A stretch of 64,000 nt of DNA from Oopsacas minuta (GCA_024704765.1 JAKMXF010000041.1:1-64000); one strand, 5' to 3'; counted from the stretch's first letter, positions 32,227-44,712 are shown. Program-made: numbers and translations. Notes: generated from the letters alone by a model not told the origin.

Positions 32227-33092
32227 ATGGCACAGATGATTCCACTATTTCTCGCAGAAGAAGAAACCTCTTCCTCAATGGCACGTCAACGAGTTTTCAG
32301 GGATCTCAATGATCCCCTAGATTGTTATGATGATGTTGAACTTGTTCGACGTTTCCGCTTCTCTAGAGTTTCAATATCCAAAATTACAGAGTTGCTAGCT
32401 AACTATTTGAATTTCACCGAGCGTTCTTATGCTGCTTCCCCTCATTTGCAAGTTTGTGTGGCACTTCAATTTTTCGCTTCTGGAACGTTCCAGATAATTT
32501 GTGGAGATGGGATAAACGTAAGCCAAGCTTCTGCTTCTCGTTATATCCGAGATGTTTCTCTGGGTTTGCAAGCTATATACCATCAGTTTGTTAGTTTGCC
32601 TGCTGGTCTCAAGAGGGTAGAAGTCAAAAACAAGTTTTATGAGATTGCTCACTTTCCAGGCGTAGTAGGATTAGTTGACGGGACACATATACGAATCCAA
32701 AGACCCTCAGAAAATGAAGCAGATTATATAAATCGGCATTTTTACCACTCAATTAACGTCCAAGCTATTTGCCAACCTCCACTCCCCAATTTAACTACAA
32801 CTATGCACATAAGAGGACAAGGGTTATTGTTGAACAGACATTTGGGCGATGGAAAAGAAGATTCCACTGTCTTCATGGAGAGCTCAGGATGAGTCCTGAT
32901 AAAGTTTGTTCCATCATAGTTGCTTGTGCAGTATTGCATAACATAGCAATACTGTGGAAACAACCTCTCTTAGAGGATGAAGTCTCCGATGATTCCTATC
33001 CGGATGATGTTCTTGACTTTGAGGAAACTGTTGGACATTTGGCATCAAAGCATTACAGAGATCAATTTTCTATTCATAATTTTAGCAACTAA
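32227..33092 (+). pseudogene. Harbinger (HARBI1-like) transposase with internal deletion
   Basis: Opens with MAQMIPLFLAEEE and FRDLNDPLDCYDD. Helical DNA-binding part: FSRVSISKITELL. The first catalytic aspartate is in FPGVVGLVDGTHIRIQRP. After HSINVQ the frame loses about 70 residues that normally hold the second aspartate (a GDSGY-like site). It then resumes in another frame with NYAHKRTRVIVEQTFGRWKR (catalytic glutamate) and VCSIIVACAVLHNIA. Without the middle aspartate it cannot be active; related elements elsewhere in the genome would be needed to mobilise it. Confidence 0.9.
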
Positions 33093-33358
33093 ATTCACAT
33101 AACATATATGTTGTGGTGTGATATGTAAACATTTTGCACAGTAAGTGATTATAAGGTAATATGGATTTTTGTAGTTTTGAAACATCTAAGTAGGATGTTG
33201 GTCTTTGTAGTTCTGAAACATCTAAGTAGGGTGTTGGTCTTTGAAGTTGGGATATTTACTTGTGAGATGTATCAAGTATCGCACTTGAATTGGGAGCTAG
33301 TTGTTGCATTATGAAAACTATAAATTGGTGGAGGTTATTGATATTCCAAAGCAAGAGT

Positions 33359-34084
33359 ATGGACAAAGTTCGCAAAGTAAATTGGACAAAGGAGGAGGAG
33401 TATACGCTCATTGAGGCAATCCAGGATGCTGGAGATATATTGAGGGGTACTGCTGGTCAGTGCGCGGAGATAAACAAAAAAAAGACGAGGCTTTGGAACA
33501 ATGTTATGCGGAAAATCAATTCCATCCATGGCAACAACCGAGATGTGAAAGATATAAAGAAGAAGTGGAACAATCTAAAAGGTTCCGCAAAAGCCCGTGT
33601 GGATTCCAGTCGAAGGGAAGCGAGGAGGACAGGAGGAGGGCCAAATGAAGCTGGTGAAGTGGAGGATGAAGACATCCGGATCCTAAGCTCTGATAGGGAA
33701 TTATCCACATCTGTGACGGAGAGAGTATCACAGATATTCTCAAGTACGCCAGCGTTCACTGGAATATGTGGTAGTGTTGATATGTTTCAGGCCCCAACAG
33801 CATTGCCTTCACACACCGAGATTAGCGAAAGCAGTGAAGTAACGCCAGTGTTTGAGGGACCAGAAGTTACTGTAGTTAATAGTCGTCCAGAGGGAAGGCG
33901 TAAGCGTAAGAGGAGCATCGAACAGTCAACATCGGTCTCTGATTTACTTCCTCTGCAACGAGAAGTGCTTCTTAAACAGATGGAAGTATTCTCGGCTCAA
34001 CTAGAGCTGATTGAAGAGCAGAGGGAGTATTACCGTTATAAAAAGCAGAGACTTTTAGAAAAAGATCAACAGCAGCAGCTTTAG
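33359..34084 (+). CDS. Harbinger Myb/SANT-like DNA-binding protein
   Basis: Intact frame. The ATG at 33359 is preferred over one at 33290 because the SANT-like domain starts here: KVNWTKEEEYTLIEAIQDAG, then a tryptophan-bearing second helix (LWNNVMRKIN) and a third (DIKKKWNNLKGSAK). This is the Myb_DNA-bind_5 / NAIF1 type that partners Harbinger transposase for nuclear import and TIR binding. A basic patch (RRKRKRS) precedes a C-terminal coiled coil rich in Gln/Glu (LLKQMEVFSAQLELIEEQRE). Lies about 270 bp after the transposase, same strand. Intact while its partner is deleted. Confidence 0.88.
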   Translation: MDKVRKVNWTKEEEYTLIEAIQDAGDILRGTAGQCAEINKKKTRLWNNVMRKINSIHGNNRDVKDIKKKWNNLKGSAKARVDSSRREARRTGGGPNEAGEVEDEDIRILSSDRELSTSVTERVSQIFSSTPAFTGICGSVDMFQAPTALPSHTEISESSEVTPVFEGPEVTVVNSRPEGRRKRKRSIEQSTSVSDLLPLQREVLLKQMEVFSAQLELIEEQREYYRYKKQRLLEKDQQQQL

Positions 34085-35067
34085 ATATACGATTTAGTAA
34101 TATTGTTACATCATAGAAAATCTAAATTTATAGTGAAAGTATGAATTAATCAAAGAAAACGAGTGAATGAAGTGATTACATCAATGTTATCTATAAATAT
34201 TATATGTTTGGAAACTTAAAATAGAGCTTGAATAACTTAAGCAACCTCGGTAGGTTACTTAACTTTTGTACTTAAGTACATACTTAAGTATGAGCTTAAA
34301 TCTTAGTGAATACCAATCTTAGTGAATACGGTTTAAGTATGTACTTAGTACTTAAGTACTAAGTACATACTTAAGTATGCTTAGTGAATACGGCCCCAGA
34401 ACTGAAAGAACGCTTTGCAGAGAATGATTATGAAATATTGCGTAATATTAATGAAGTGCTACTGAAATGGCAGCCAAATTCACACCTCATACAGAAATTG
34501 TCTGAGTTTTACGACTTTGATAGTCATCAACTGGAGTGTGAAATGAGAGTTTTCTATTCATACGTAAAAAATAATATTATTAAAGACACCCCGAGTGTTC
34601 TAGATCTGGCTCAGCTATTCGTGGATAAGAACCTGAATGTGATGTTTCCCCTAGTATGGAAACTGATCCTAATAGCTGCATGCATACCTGTATCCACAGC
34701 ATCTCCAGAGCGGTCATTTTCTGCATTGAGGAGACTAAAAACATACCTTCGGAGTACAATTGGGCAACAGCGATTGAGTGGATTGGCTTTAATGAACATT
34801 GAGGCTGAGGTAGCCAGAAGTTTGGAAACAGAACTTGACTTGATTGTGGACAAGTTTGCTTCTTCAAGTCAGCGGCGCTCTGAATTTTATTGATATTGTT
34901 TTAGTACATAATTATATAGCATAGATTCATGTATACGATTAGTTGTGTTAATTAGAGTTTCGCAATGGAATATCCCTGAGCTTCCCTGTTTTGCGCGCGG
35001 GATGGGGAAACTCCCCTTGTATGTGCCCCACCACTCACTTGGTCCTAGCTACGCCTATGAGTCACTG

Positions 35068-35400
35068 TTACATTCCATTGGTCTGGGTGGTTACACTGGT
35101 AACATTGAGTCCAGAGGTCTCACACGGAGCTGTCCTATATTTTGATAACTCCTATGATTATCATACAATGGCTAATGATCTACAAATTCCTCAGAATGAT
35201 TCAGTTGCTTGGAAACTACTTAAGGCGTCACTTAATGATTTAATGTCTTAACAGGAATCTTCCAATTACTACAAGAAAGCAAAGAGGAAGAGCTTTGCTC
35301 TATTCTGGCGGAAGAGCGACGCAGTGAGTCCAAGAATGTCTTCAAGAGCCTGAGAGTCCCGACTCCCATACTCCCTAGCCCTAGGAGGGACGATAAGACT
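35068..35400 (+). pseudogene. liprin-alpha SAM3-region fragment, copy C
   Basis: Matches the liprin-alpha copies at 40-41 and 43-44 kb from the third SAM domain on: GGYTGNIESRG, then GAVLYFDNSYDYH, MANDLQIPQNDSVAWKLLKA and SLNDLMS followed by a stop. The left side is cut by the hAT terminus at 35067. A frameshift around GGTCTCACACGG (one extra dinucleotide relative to GGTCTCCACGG) breaks it. Downstream DNA (to 35560) is shared with copy B. Confidence 0.8.
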
Positions 35401-35639
35401 ACGATAAGACTAACCCGGTCAAATTATATTGCTAGCTTTTGTATATATAAATGAAGTGATTTGTTGAATACTAATTTGGTAAATACAAACATTTTATTTG
35501 TATTTTTCCCTAAATTTCCTTTCTTAGTTTCCGTCTTTACAAATCGTGTATAGGTGAGAAAATGTGTAGCATTGTGGCGGACATCATTATTCAATTAATA
35601 CATATCCATGGTTCTTATAACTGGCATACAATAGATGCC

Positions 35640-35885
35640 CCTGGTACCTGTATCCACTGCTATCTGTATCCACTACTACCGGTTTCCACTGCTACCTGTA
35701 TCCACTACTACCAGTATCCACTGCTACCTGTCTCCACTGTTACCAGTGTCCACTGCTACCTGTATCCATTGTTACCTGTATCCACTCCTTCCTGTATCCA
35801 CTGCTACCTGTATCCTCTGCTACCTGTTTCTACTGTTACCTGTATCCACTCCTACCTGTATCCACTGTTGCCTGTATTATTCTCT
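35640..35885. repeat. 16-bp minisatellite, copy C
   Basis: Unit CTGTATCCACTGCTAC with many variants, about 15 units. Because 16 is not a multiple of 3 it cycles through frames and gives spurious Cys/Tyr/Leu/Pro-rich reading frames. The same array, with different unit order, is at 44370-44625. Confidence 0.92.
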
Positions 35886-35974
35886 CCAATGTTCAACAAG
35901 GTCAGAAGTGGCTGAGTCGCGAATGCTCGTTATAACATTTCAATTCCTATTTACACTCTTTCTTGTATTGTTAG

Positions 35975-36783
35975 TTGGTTGGAAGTATGGACGCTCATCC
36001 TAGTCGTTACAGTGCTTTAGTCCTTGTACAGCAACACAGACCAAAGATAATAACAGAGTTAGCTGCTATGGTCAGAGATCCATTGATTTAATTCTACAAA
36101 TTTGCCAGGTTTAAGCCTCAGAGGATTATATTCTATCGGGATGGAGTCAGTGAAGGACAATTTCAACAGGTCAGTACAGTCATGCTATGTTGTTATCGCA
36201 GTTTAACTATGAGAATATACTATATACAATAACAATGGAATATTTGATTTGACCCTAGGTCCCTGTCCCCCTTGTTAAAATCTCTGCAATACCTTTTGGG
36301 ATATCCAAATATGCAAACTAAGTATGTTCAGTATTCGATTCAATTACTTTTATATCTTACATTCTTATCAACCTCTATAATCATTTCCCGAAATTTCAAA
36401 AATTCTTCATGAATAGCATTTTGGGCGATTATTTGGGGAATCAGGTACGAAAATTGCAAATCTTTCCCAAATTTCTTGTAAATTGCAAGATTCTGAGAGG
36501 GTTGAAAGTATGATAGTTATGATGTAATGAGTCTATTTACGTCACAGGTATTGAATCAAGAATGGAGAGCAGTAAGAGAAGCTTGTAGTAAACTAGAAGC
36601 TGACTACAAGCCTGGAATTACATTCGTTACCGTGCAGAAGAGACACCACACCCATCTGTTCTGTTGAGAGAAGAAAGATCAATGTGGTAAATCTGGTAAC
36701 ATCCCAGCTGGTACTACAGTAGATGTAGGTATTACTCATCCAACAGAATTGATTTCTATCTGTGTAGTCATTCAGGTATTCAG
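35975..36783 (+). pseudogene. Argonaute PIWI-domain exons, copy C
   Basis: Two exons of an AGO-clade Argonaute. Exon 35975-36169 follows an acceptor TTGTTAG and reads [20 protein letters not shown], an in-frame TAA, then [20 protein letters not shown], with the PIWI glutamate-finger region. After a 378-bp GT-AG intron, exon 36548-36783 reads [25 protein letters not shown], a [21 protein letters not shown], then (one base lost) DFYLCSHSGIQ. The DVTHP exon and the final histidine exon are not present. Two stops and a frameshift make it a pseudogene or an error-rich assembly of one. Confidence 0.88.
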
Positions 36784-37977
36784 GTATGTGTATAGGAAAG
36801 TAATATTAATTATTTATGGCATCTGTAGTTGTAATTTGTAGATTATAATTTGCTTCATTTATGGATACGCTAGCGTTATATGTAAATATTTGTAAGTTCT
36901 TATTTTTGGAACTATTTTACACAAATATTGGAATACGTTTATAAGTTTGTATTAAGTTATATGATTGGATTATATTTTAGCGATCTTATTGATTTTAATA
37001 GGTAAAAAATTCCTAATGCAGCGGGTCCGTGGATCATTTGGTGGTCCAGAGATGACAGCAGGGGGTCCACAGGATCTCAAAGGTTTCTGTGAAGAGGTCC
37101 ACAGCATGAGTTAAGATGGTATATGAGTCCACGGGTGAAAATGTTCAAGCTCTCTTTGAACTGCTATAAGCCTGTCAGCAGTCTTCTCACCAATCAAAGT
37201 AATAAATATGATTAGTAACTTTATCCATTCAAGTTTGAAACATTACAATTTTGAAACTCGAAATATTTCTTCCTTTATGCTCGGACATTTCGTCAATGCT
37301 CTTCAATTAGATATGCTCCCAAATCGTAATTCTATGTTTAATATGAAACTAACGGCAAGACGTACAAGTTCCAGTTTTCATCATGTGTGGGTAAATACAG
37401 GTATAAAAGAGGTGAAAAGAAAAATTGACACATTTAGAAGAGCCGATACCCTACATAGCCAATGGATAATATCAATTTTTCCAGACACTTCGCATATTCA
37501 CAATCTATGACAATTTCAATTTTTATACACCCATAAGTTTGGAAATTCTCATTTATAATTTATTAAAATTATCTAATTTTTATTCATTTCTATTTCTTCC
37601 TGATTTCTTCCCGAATTTCTATTGAATTATTGTCTTGTTTTCCTCAATAATTAGCACTTTTATTTATTTCATCTCTGATTCGGTATTCTACACCATTTCT
37701 TCTCTTCAAATGTCAACGTAAGTATAATTGTTATCATCCAAATAGAGTATTTGGCGCTGCTAAACTGAGTAAGGTTATTCTTATACAAATTTTGAATTTT
37801 CAAAGATATGTTTTATGGTTTGCTAGAATGTATGAATGTTGTATCTAGATTGATTCTACGAATATTATCATTCAATTGACTTGAAAAAGTATTTGTATTG
37901 TTTGAATTTTCAAAGTTTATAACTGACTCATTTCTTGTATGAGCTATGAAATCAGAATTCCTGTTGCTTTATGCTTG

Positions 37978-38009
<32 letters not shown>

Positions 38010-38095
38010 GAGTTACTATATTGGCTAGAAATAGTTTGATTGATAAAATGATTGCATAATTAGCTTATAGATACATTGTCACATATCTCTCTACA
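36784..38095. other. no recognised gene
   Basis: A 100-codon frame at 37208-37510 (plus) is unrecognised and AT-rich. 37018-37145 repeats GGTCCA/GTCCACAG phrases. An (ATT)n microsatellite lies at 37980-38008. Confidence 0.5.
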
Positions 38096-39458
38096 ATGGA
38101 TCCGTATTCCAGGCAATATCCACATAAAAATCCTAACTCCTCCACAGGGGAACATAGACAATCCCAATGCCAACCATCTAATAATTTCAACTCCACCTCT
38201 CCTCAACAATATCCCTCAAATTCTACATCTGCTCATCAGCATTACCCCCTGGGTAAGCCCCCTATGGATACAGCCTATGAGTTTAAAGAAGAGCTATTGA
38301 ATGCATTCCTCGAGAAGAAGGAGAAGGAGAAAGAGAAAGAGAAAGAGGGAGTTGACAAGTTGAATAAACGAAAGATTGTATACAGTAATAAGTTGGTAGG
38401 AACGGATGGAACTCAGGAAAATATCCTAATTGAAGATTCCAAGAAAGTTAGTTTCATCTATCTTACTGATCATTGATAATCCCTTCATTATATTCTGCGT
38501 TAAAATTTTCCCAAAATCCACTAACGAATTGTCTAAGAATAATTAAAATAGTTTAAGACACTTCAATGTGACTTAAATAGGAATAATATACAAATTGTAA
38601 ATAGGAATTTCTCCAATTATTAATTTGCATGAAACTCCAGTACAATTGTTCTCCAATTATTCAATGTTTGAAATATTATATAAGATGTTACAGGAAGAGA
38701 ATGATGAACTAGCAAATTATCTACGTGATCAGATCAAGAAACTCACTAGAGCTAATCATAAACTGAGGAAGCAAATAGAGAACAATGCTAAAATGGAGGA
38801 GACCAGGAGGAAACAGCTGGAGGATGAGAAACAAGTGTTGAAGGAGGAACTGGCTATGTCTCGAATGGTATGTGGCTCCCTTCGGGAAGAACTTTCGTTA
38901 TGTCGTGAAAGTACTGCTCCACCACCAAGAGTGAGTACACCAGAATGTGTGAATGTATATATGCTATTATGGACGAGTTTTGTTTAATTTCTTTACTAGA
39001 TTCCGATTGCCACGACTGCAAATAAGACAGAGGTAGCCATTTCTCCTCCTTCCCCTCCGATGACTACCCTTCCCGCTTCCAGGAAGCGGAAGCATTCCGA
39101 TGGCACCCCCCCCACTTCACCTTCAAAACACTGTATGCGTCTGCGCAATTCCCCAAAGTCGCCACCTACTATTGCTGCTAGATGTGTCATAGAGTCCCCC
39201 TTCAAGACTCCTCGTAGATGTTTAAGGAAATCATTACACACCCGCAAACCAAAACAAATAGATTTCAATCCTCAGTCTCCTGGGGGCACTTTTACCTCAC
39301 TATCCGAGCTGTTTGACTACGATGAATTTCTCGTAAGAGAATCCCCTACTAAGAAACAATATAGTCCCCCTTCTATCCCCGTCTTCCTTCCCCGTTCTTC
39401 TCCTATCGCAGAAGATGAAGTCCAATCCCCTTTTTTCTGCGACGAAAAATTTGTTTAA
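38096..39458 (+). CDS. unidentified three-exon gene, coiled-coil and Ser/Pro-rich
   Basis: Exons 38096-38446, 38694-38930 and 39000-39458 join in frame across GT-AG introns of 247 and 69 bp (donors GTTAGT and GTGAGT), giving about 348 residues with no stop. The N-terminus is Gln/Ser/Pro/Asn-rich (NSTSPQQYPSNSTS), followed by a Lys/Glu run (LEKKEKEKEKEKEG). Exon 2 is a heptad-like coiled coil (DELANYLRDQIKKLTRANHK). Exon 3 has a basic RKRKHSDG stretch and many S/T-P sites (TPPTSPSK, RNSPKSPP, SPFKTPRR), as in cell-cycle kinase substrates. No known domain recognised; a nuclear coiled-coil regulator is a guess. Its last 98 bases and 3' flank recur at 42502 onward. Confidence 0.75.
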
Positions 39459-39838
39459 CATATTTGAAAAATTTGTTTAATATACTTTACTTTGTTAGCT
39501 AATTAATTAATTCCTTATATGATCCTATGTATTGTCGTTGTGAGCCAGTCTCTAAGAATACTTTGAGACCGATGAGATTGAACTGTGAACTAATATTGTG
39601 TAAATTAGCACAATAACCCAATCCCATAAGACAGGGAGTAGTATTCCTAAAATTGTGCTTAATGGAAGTTATCCTACAAATATTTTGTAATAAAATGAAA
39701 TTTGGATTGTCTTACTTTGCTTACTACCCTTCCCCCTGTAGCATTTTGTAACGTTTATAGTTTGAAGTCGAATATATTACTTGATTATAAGCGGAGTATC
39801 TGTTTATCTGTTGTAGGTATAGTATATTTTCTTTACTA

Positions 39839-40012
39839 GATTCCGATTCCAACGATTTCAATAAGTCCTGAGGCAACCAATTCTCCTCCTCCCCCTCTGA
39901 TTGCAACCCAATCAACTTCTAGAAAGCGGAAGCATGCTTGTGACACCCCTCCCACTTCACCATCAAAGCACTTCCTGTGTCTACGTTCCTATAGGCGCCA
40001 GAAGGGTGACTA
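39839..40012 (+). pseudogene. partial duplicate of exon 3 of the 38.1-kb gene
   Basis: Repeats the acceptor and first ~155 bases of exon 3 (TTCTTTACTAG then IPIPTISISPEATNSPPPPL, STSRKRKH, PPTSPSK) with about 75-80% identity. It stays open for 58 codons to a TAG near 40012. With its own acceptor it could act as an alternative last exon; more simply it is a duplicated exon fragment. Copy B equivalent at 42961-43152. Confidence 0.55.
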
Positions 40013-40029
40013 GCTAGACTACAGGCCGA

Positions 40030-41010
40030 AATCTCATTTGTGGAAAGAGAGAACACAATTCCTGTTATGGTCTCCTGAGGCTCTTCAGGCGTGGGTAAAG
40101 GTGGAGCAGTGGTTTACCGGAGTCAGTGGGAGATGCAGTCAGTTTGCAATGCAAAACAGTTCCTATGCTCCTGTCAATGGGAAAGTGGGACTACGAACAA
40201 TAACTGGGAATACTACAACCTCTCCTGAGACTCAACCCCATGAATGCTGTCCAAGATAGGGCAGCTCTCTCTAAAGCTAGTGCACCTTGTCTCTACCCCA
40301 CCTACAGAGCTGTTGACTACGAATAGATACCTTCTCATTGGCTGCCTTCTCTGGGTCTAACTCAGTACAGCAATATTCTCAGGTTTGTTGTTATTTACTT
40401 GTTAGTTAACACGTGTATTTGTTGTTATTTATTTTCCTATTATTTCTAGACAATCCTGTGTAGACGGAATGGTGCTAGAACATCTGTCTAAGAAGGAACT
40501 AAGTACCAGTTTAGGAATGGTTGAGAGTTCTCACAGGAATCGTCTCCAGTAGGCAATGTTGCTCTCCGTTCCCTCAACTATGAGAGGAATATTCTAGAAA
40601 ACAAGCAGAGACAATCATTCACGGACAGGACAAACCTACCCTTCTGGTCCAATAGACAGATTTCCTTATGGTTACATCCCATTGATCTTGGTGGTTACAC
40701 TGGTAACATTGAGTCCAGAGGTCTCCACGGAGCTGTCCTATATTTTGATAACTCATATGATTATCATAAAATGTTAGTACTCTACAAATTCCTCAGAATG
40801 TTTCTGTTGCTAGGAAACTCCTTGAGGCGTCACTTAACGATTTAGTGTCTCAACAGGAATCCTCCAATTCTGACAAGAAAGCCAAGAGGACGAGCTTTGC
40901 TCTATTCTGGCGGAAGAGCGACGCAGTGAGTCCAAGAATGTCTTCAAGAGCCTGAGAGTCCCGACTCCCATACTCCTTAGCCCTAGGAGGGGCGATAAGA
41001 CTACGATGAG
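40030..41010 (+). pseudogene. liprin-alpha SAM1-SAM3 fragment, copy A
   Basis: Pieces of the C-terminal SAM domains of liprin-alpha, a synaptic/adhesion scaffold: SAM1 (FLLWSPEALQAWVKVEQW, then LLSMGKWDYEQ, stop, LGILQPLLRLN); a linker ending AVDYE, a TAG where tryptophan belongs, HWLPSLGLTQYSNIL and a donor; after an intron, SAM2 (VDGMVLEHLSKKELSTSLGM, SSHRNRLQ). After a frameshift it continues LRSLNYERNILENKQRQ, LPFWSNRQISLWLHPIDLGG (SAM3), and after another frameshift KASLNDLVSQQESSNSDKK and FALFWRKSDA. Several lesions; not functional as assembled. Confidence 0.85.
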
Positions 41011-41157
41011 ACTAACCCGGTCAAATTATATTGCTAGCTTTTATATAAATAAATGAAGTGATTTGTTGGATAATAATTTGGTAAATACAAACATTTTATT
41101 TTGTATTTTTCCCTAACTTTCCTTTCTTAGTTTCCGTCTTTACAAATCGTGTATAGN

Positions 41158-42500
<1,343 letters not shown>

Positions 42501-42501
42501 N

Positions 42502-44280
42502 ATAGTCCCCCTTCTATCCCCGTCTTCCTTCCCCGTTCTTCTCCTATCGCAGAAGATGAAGTCCAATCCCCTTTCTTCTGCGACGAAAAATTTGTTTAAC
42601 ATATTTGAAAAATTTGTTTAATATACTTTACTTTGTTAGCTAATTAATTAATTCCTTATATAATCCTATGTATTGTCGTTGTGAGCCAGTCTCTAAGAAT
42701 ACTTTGAGACCGATGAGATTGAACTGTGAACTAATATTGTGTAAATTAGCACAATAACCCAATCCCATAAGACAGGGAGTAGTATTCCTAAAATTGTGCT
42801 TAATGGAAGTTATCCTACAAATATTTTGTAATAAAATGAAATTTGGATTGTCTTACTTTGCTTACTACCCTTCCCCCTGTAGCATTGTGTAACGTTTATA
42901 GTTTGAAGTCGAATATATTACTTGATTATAAGCGGAGTATCTGTTTATCTGTTGTAGGTATAGTATATTTTCTTTACTAGATTCCGATTCGAACGATTTC
43001 AATAAGTCCTGAGGCAACCAATTCTCCTCCTCCCCCTCTGATTGCAACCCAATCAACTTCTAGAAAGCGGAAGCATGCTTGTGACACCCCACCCACTTCA
43101 CCATCAAAGCACTTCCTGTGTCTACGTTCCTATAGGCGCCAGAAGTGTGACTAGCTAGACTACAGGCCGAAATCTCATTTGTGGGAAGAGAGAACACAAT
43201 TCCTGTTATGGTCTCCTGAGGCTCTTCAGGCGTGGGTAAAGGTGGAGCAGTGGTTTACCGGAGTCAGTGGGAGATGCAAAACAGTTCCTATGCTCCTGTC
43301 AATGGGAAAGTGGGACTACGAACAAGAACTGGGAATACTACAGCCTCTCCAGAGACTCAACCCCATGAATGCTGTCCAAGATAGGGCAGCTCTCTCTAAA
43401 GCTAGTGCACCTTGTCTCTACCCCACCTACAGAGCTGTTGACTACGAATAGATAGCTTCTCATTGACTGCCTTCTCTGGGTCTAACTCAGTACAGCAATA
43501 TTTTCAGGTTTGTTGTTATTTACTTGTTAGTTAACACGTGTATTTGTTGTTATTTATTTTCCTATTATTTCTCGACAATGCTGTGTAGACGGAAAGGTGC
43601 TAGAACATCTGTCTAAGAAGGAACTAAGTACCAGTTTAGGAATGGCTGAGAGTTCTCCCAGGAATAGTCTCCAGTGGGCAATGTTGTTCTCCGTTCCCTC
43701 AACTATGAGAGGAATATTCTAGAAAACAAGCAGAGACAATCATTCACGGACAGGACAGACCTACCCTTCTGGTCCAATAGACAGATTTCCTTATGGTTAC
43801 ATCCCATTGATCTGGGTGGTTACACTGGTAACATTGAGTCCAGAGGTCTCCACGGAGCTGTCCTATATTTTGATAACTCATATGATTATCATAAAATGTT
43901 AGTACTCTACAATTTCCTCAGAATGTTTCTGTTGCTAGGAAACTCCTTAAGGCGTCACTTAACGATTTAGTGTCTCAACAGGAATCCTCCAATTCTGACA
44001 AGAAAGCCAAGAGGAAGAGCTTTGCTCTATTCTGGCGGAAGAGCGACGCAGTGAGTCCAAGAATGTCTTCAAGAGCCTGAGAGTCCCGACTCCCATACTC
44101 CCTAGCCCTAGGAGGCACGATAAGACTACGATAAGACTTACCCGGTCAAATTATATTGCTAGCTTTTGTATATATAAATGAAGTGATTTGTTGAATACTA
44201 ATTTGGTAAATACAAACATTTTATTTGTATTTTTCCCTAAATTTCCTTTCTTAGTTTCCGTCTTTACAAATCGTGTATAG
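42502..44280. repeat. 1.8-kb segmental duplication, copy B
   Basis: See copy A (39361-41156). Copy B continues past the point where A is cut, into the minisatellite and Argonaute-like sequence, as copy C also does. Confidence 0.9.
43165..44100 (+). pseudogene. liprin-alpha SAM1-SAM3 fragment, copy B
   Basis: Same structure as copy A. Here SAM1 reads through (LLSMGKWDYEQELGILQPLQ), but the linker has the TAG after AVDYE and a further TGA replacing tryptophan two residues before LPSLGLTQYSNIF. The SAM2 and SAM3 pieces show the same frameshifts as copy A. Shared lesions mean the decay predates the A/B split, or that both are alleles of one pseudogene. Confidence 0.85.
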
Positions 44281-44369
44281 GTGAGAAAATTTGTAGCATT
44301 GTGGCGGACATCATTATTCAATTAATACATATCCATGGTTCTTATAACTGGCATACAATAGATGCCCCT

Positions 44370-44628
44370 GGTACCTGTATCCACTACTACCGGTATCCAC
44401 TGCTATCTGTATCCACTGGTACCGGTATTCACTGCTACCTGCATCCACTGCTACCTGTATCCATTGCTATCTGTATCCACTGCTACCGCTATCCATTGCT
44501 ACCTGTGTCCATTGTTACCTGTATCCACTCCTACCTGTATCCACTGCTACCTGTATCCATTGTTACCTGTATCCACTCCTACCTGTATCCACTGCTGTCT
44601 GTATCCACTGTTACCTGTATTATTCTCT
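44370..44628. repeat. 16-bp minisatellite, copy B
   Basis: Same unit as 35640-35885 (CTGTATCCACTGCTAC and variants), about 16 units. Between liprin-like and Argonaute-like DNA, as in copy C. Confidence 0.92.
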
Positions 44629-44712
44629 CCAATATTCAACAAGGTCCGCAGTGGCTGAGTCGCGATTACTCGTTATAACATTTCAATTCGCTATTTACAC
44701 TCTTTCTTGTAT

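Larger units (their letters stand above)
31742..34396 (+). mobile_element. PIF/Harbinger element inserted in the hAT gene
   Basis: Ends are inverted copies: GCCGTATTCACTAAGCATAC at the left, GTATGCTTAGTGAATACGGC at the right. The terminal ~150 bp on each side repeats AAGTACTTAAGTAC-type palindromes, and the CGTATTCACTAAG end motif recurs inside both termini. Contains both classic Harbinger genes, transposase then Myb-like, in the same orientation. The 3-bp target duplication cannot be resolved unambiguously (GCC left, CCC right). Confidence 0.9.
29801..34893 (+). pseudogene. hAT transposase (TTF-type finger, ZMYM1-like), interrupted
   Basis: Starts at ATG 29801; a frameshift at a G-run near 29910 separates the first ~35 residues from a 617-residue frame. 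Order seen: a TTF-type zinc finger region (GRPWLEYSVKLDSAFCFPC), FAVMVDETMDIAKIEQ (first aspartate), RAQCYDGAANMRGKYSG (second), IHCHAHQLNLVL, LCETRWSCRYRA (tryptophan motif). At codon ~610 the Harbinger element (31742-34396) breaks the gene. The remainder (34396-34893) resumes with ELKERF and carries the dimerisation block STASPERSFSALRRLKTYLR with the catalytic glutamate. Apart from the insertion and one frameshift it is well kept, so the insertion is young relative to decay. Confidence 0.9.
29674..35067 (+). mobile_element. hAT element (ZMYM1-type), split by a Harbinger insertion
   Basis: The left end carries CATAGGCGTAGCG (29688) and a GGGGCATGTGCCCCACCAC stretch; the right end has TGTGCCCCACCACTCACTTG and CTAGCTACGCCTATGAGTCACTG (ends 35067) as inverted partner. 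About 5.4 kb, of which 2.65 kb is the inserted Harbinger. No clean 8-bp duplication is visible: the right flank lies in liprin-alpha-like DNA and the left flank does not, so the left border is uncertain. Confidence 0.82.
39361..41156. repeat. 1.8-kb segmental duplication, copy A (copy B at 42502-44280)
   Basis: Covers the end of exon 3 of the unidentified gene, its flank, a degenerate copy of that exon's start and the liprin-alpha SAM fragments. Only a few differences per hundred bases from copy B. Copy A ends at the N at 41157 and copy B starts at the N at 42501, so allelic contigs placed in tandem are as likely as a real duplication. Confidence 0.9.

Noticed and set aside
35562-36003. Cys/Tyr/Pro/Leu-rich reading frames, also at 44301-44678
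   Set aside because: Generated by the 16-bp minisatellite; the repeat passes through all frames.
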